A stretch of DNA of 64,000 nt from DASYKT01 sp963718105. GTDB taxonomy: Bacteria; Acidobacteriota; Blastocatellia; Pyrinomonadales; Pyrinomonadaceae. The notes beneath the pieces are model-generated. The model saw only the letters and a program-made list of their open reading frames with translations, did no database searches and was not told where the DNA came from. A program made the translations under genes and the position numbers. The stretch is from positions 62,001 to 126,000 of the forward strand of contig OY970352.1 of NCBI GenBank assembly GCA_963718105.1, written 5' to 3'. Positions 63,101-64,000 of the stretch are shown in pieces. The number at the start of each line of letters is the position of its first letter. Positions within the stretch are counted from its first letter, which is position 1.

Positions 63101-63930
63101 TCGAAGGCGAATGCGCCCGTGCCGGCAAAGTCGCTGCCCAGGAATTGCTCGGTCGACATGTAATAGGCGTTATGCCAGACACCGAATTTCGAAACGTCAT
63201 TTTGTTTGAAATTGGGCATGACATATTCCCACACGTACCAGGCGCCCAGCGGGTCGCCGGTCTTGGAAACCGCCACCATTTGGCGGAAAGGCGGCGTGAG
63301 GTTGCAATACTGCGACATCAGCCAGCGGTCGGCCAGCGGATCGTAAAGAATGGTCGGTTCGCCGTCATCCCGAACTGAGCATCCGGTTCCCAGCACCGAA
63401 AAAAGGCTGCTCATTTTTAGCGGGGGTGTCAGCGCGTTGCCGCTTTTGTCGAACACGCGAAACAGGATGTTCATCGACTGGACATAATGATTCGGGCCGA
63501 CGTCGCCGTTGGTGTCCGGAGGCAGAACGAGAATGCCGTGATTGAGGCCGTTATCGATATTGGTCATCCCATCGAAAGACAGGCTCGGCGCGGGCATCGG
63601 AGTATCCAGAAAACGTGCCATGGCGCCATCCGCATCGTGAACGGCGCCGGGAACTTCCCAGTCAGGCACCGGTTTTTCCGCTTCGGCGCGGACTTGTTTG
63701 GGATCGAATTTTTTTTGAGTTTGAGAGCGGGCGGCGAGCTCGCTTAACGGGGCTGTTTCGGCAAACTTAACTGCCTGTGCGCTTTGTGGTTTTAGGGAAG
63801 CAAAAAATTCCTTCGTATCGGCTGAAGAGGGTGACGAGGCCGATACCAAAGCGCCATCCTGCCGCGAAAGCAAACTGATAAACAACACCAGTGCCAGCAC
63901 CGGCACGGAAAACAACAACACTCTGCGCAT
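60169..63930 (-). CDS. very large secreted FG-GAP/VCBS-repeat protein with carboxypeptidase-regulatory-like module
   Basis: 1253 residues with a signal peptide (VLLFSVPVLALVLFISLLS). Residues ~120-560 form a large beta-rich, propeller-like region beginning near DTNGDVGPNHYVQSMN. A carboxypeptidase-regulatory-like module lies at about 570-640 (GTIQGQVTNSVTGQPIPDAV). A beta-sandwich with CARDB/jelly-roll character runs to about 960. Six FG-GAP units at about 975-1253 each begin with DxDGDxKxD (a calcium-binding DxDxDG loop) and continue AVFRPSxGxWYxF. It is a putative surface or secreted adhesin-like protein; such repeats are frequent in Blastocatellia. A GGGGGTG site precedes the ATG. Confidence 0.87.
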   Translation of the reverse strand: MRRVLLFSVPVLALVLFISLLSRQDGALVSASSPSSADTKEFFASLKPQSAQAVKFAETAPLSELAARSQTQKKFDPKQVRAEAEKPVPDWEVPGAVHDADGAMARFLDTPMPAPSLSFDGMTNIDNGLNHGILVLPPDTNGDVGPNHYVQSMNILFRVFDKSGNALTPPLKMSSLFSVLGTGCSVRDDGEPTILYDPLADRWLMSQYCNLTPPFRQMVAVSKTGDPLGAWYVWEYVMPNFKQNDVSKFGVWHNAYYMSTEQFLGSDFAGTGAFAFDRDKLLRGDPAASFIYFDIPSAVGVNRLGNLLPADMDGLTPPPANVSGLFMSFTATEYGQAQDALRIFELKPNFSDIFASTFAELPGGPIPVTPFDPTSIAGRTDIVQPSPGDFLDANSDRLMYRLAYRNFGSRESLVVNQTVRLTPPDQQYHAGVRLYELSRTSPASPFTVGVDSTIGVPGQNHWIGSAAQDHQGDIAVGYNTGDVLRKPAIFYSGRAATDPPGTLRSETALIEGTGVQTAFGFRWGDYTNMTVDPTDDCTFWYNGQYFSQESQDQSPFGWKTRIGKFKFPECTAAPRGTIQGQVTNSVTGQPIPDAVITFNSAYSRQTGTPGNYSALLLPGTINVLITAHGYVSQSVQIGLSNGAVITQNFVLQPKAVIDAGSTGLTAESCGVNQSIEPGETVTISLPLRNTGAADINNVTATLQATGGVTNPSAAQGYGNLPVGGSFVTRSFTFTASPNLSCGGNITLSFQISDGVNSSFAVGLIKKTGAPRFILQEPFAGSDPNFPAGWTTSITGEAEPWQKVLIEPTQNDYAAFSPEPVHPGINELVSPTVHITGANAILNFRNKYDLESTFLRNLLYDGGVLEIKIGSGNFQDILAAGGLFTAGDYDGPIAIGFSNPLEGRLAFASKSGIDSEPVWINSQVRIPPSAAGQDVRFRWRLATDIGGRRTGWWIDNVEVQDGVSCSCSLVPSGAAPFDFDGDRKTDFSVFHPSDNQANADFEYFASLTGTVRTASWGSVGDLPANADYDGDGKTDIAVFRPSLNAWFILQSSDNNVVIATFGLSGDKLAPADYDGDGKGDIAVFRPSTGVWYVFRSSDGQIAVFQFGLNGDVPVPEDYDGDAKDDIAVWRPSNGAWYVFRSSDNGFNIIPFGLDGDKPVAGDFDGDGKADYVIFRPSEGNWYLFQTTGGFAAAQFGLNGDRPLQGDFDGDGKRDIAVFRPGTNVWYYISTVSGTFSISQFGNTGDSAVPSIYVP

Positions 63931-64000
63931 CGAAAAACACCCCCGCTGTAAAAAAGCTGTAAGAAATTGCTCTAATAATACAATAAAAAGCAGGAAAAGC

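Overview
The window looks like chromosome of a member of the Acidobacteriota, most probably class Blastocatellia. This is an inference. It rests on the many secreted proteins with Delta-60 repeats, the FG-GAP repeats of the DxDGDGKxDIAVFRPS type, the abundance of short intergenic palindromes, and the split ATP synthase locus. No rRNA, tRNA or CRISPR array was seen. Codon use and base composition are moderately GC-rich, except for one AT-rich island near 16.7-18.0 kb.

Layout. 0-3.4 kb: end of a methyltransferase/FAD oxidoreductase operon, a cysteine-peptidase lipoprotein with a lipoprotein partner, and a small HExxH protein. 3.5-13.0 kb: two copies of a divergent unit, each with a ~870-residue secreted beta-helix-like protein on the minus strand and a Delta-60 repeat protein on the plus strand, plus relics of deleted copies. 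13.2-18.8 kb: a DUF5995 protein, a small membrane protein, a B12-type radical SAM protein, and an AT-rich island with an XRE regulator, a palindromic operator and two unknown proteins. 19.1-27.7 kb: five more Delta-60 genes in two operons that look like a duplicated two-gene operon plus one extra gene. 27.9-33.8 kb: Tat amidase, metallo-beta-lactamase-fold hydrolase, threonine synthase and small membrane or secreted proteins. 34.0-35.9 kb: a trypsin-like protease fused to a DNA/RNA non-specific endonuclease, without a signal peptide. 36.1-43.9 kb: KAS-II-like synthase, M28 peptidase, SPFH/zinc-ribbon protein, a radical SAM/DUF4130 DNA-repair pair, VanZ. 44.0-48.2 kb: ATP synthase genes b', b, delta, alpha, gamma. 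48.6-64 kb: two FecR-domain proteins, an M16 peptidase pair, a POT peptide transporter, a secreted non-specific endonuclease and a 1253-residue FG-GAP protein.

Much of the window is devoted to the cell surface and extracellular space: seven intact Delta-60 proteins, two beta-helix proteins, two FecR proteins, an FG-GAP protein, several exported peptidases and a nuclease, together with a di/tripeptide importer. This fits a scavenging lifestyle, but that is inference.

The most notable signals are (1) the birth-and-death array of Delta-60 genes, whose seven repeats suggest a seven-bladed propeller, with stop-start overlaps, fossil 3' ends and a shared promoter and leader; (2) the signal-less protease-nuclease fusion at 34.0 kb, a plausible intracellular conflict effector; (3) the XRE/operator cassette in the AT-rich island; and (4) at least six families of intergenic inverted repeats, two copies of which appear to have supplied or overlapped stop codons of flanking genes.
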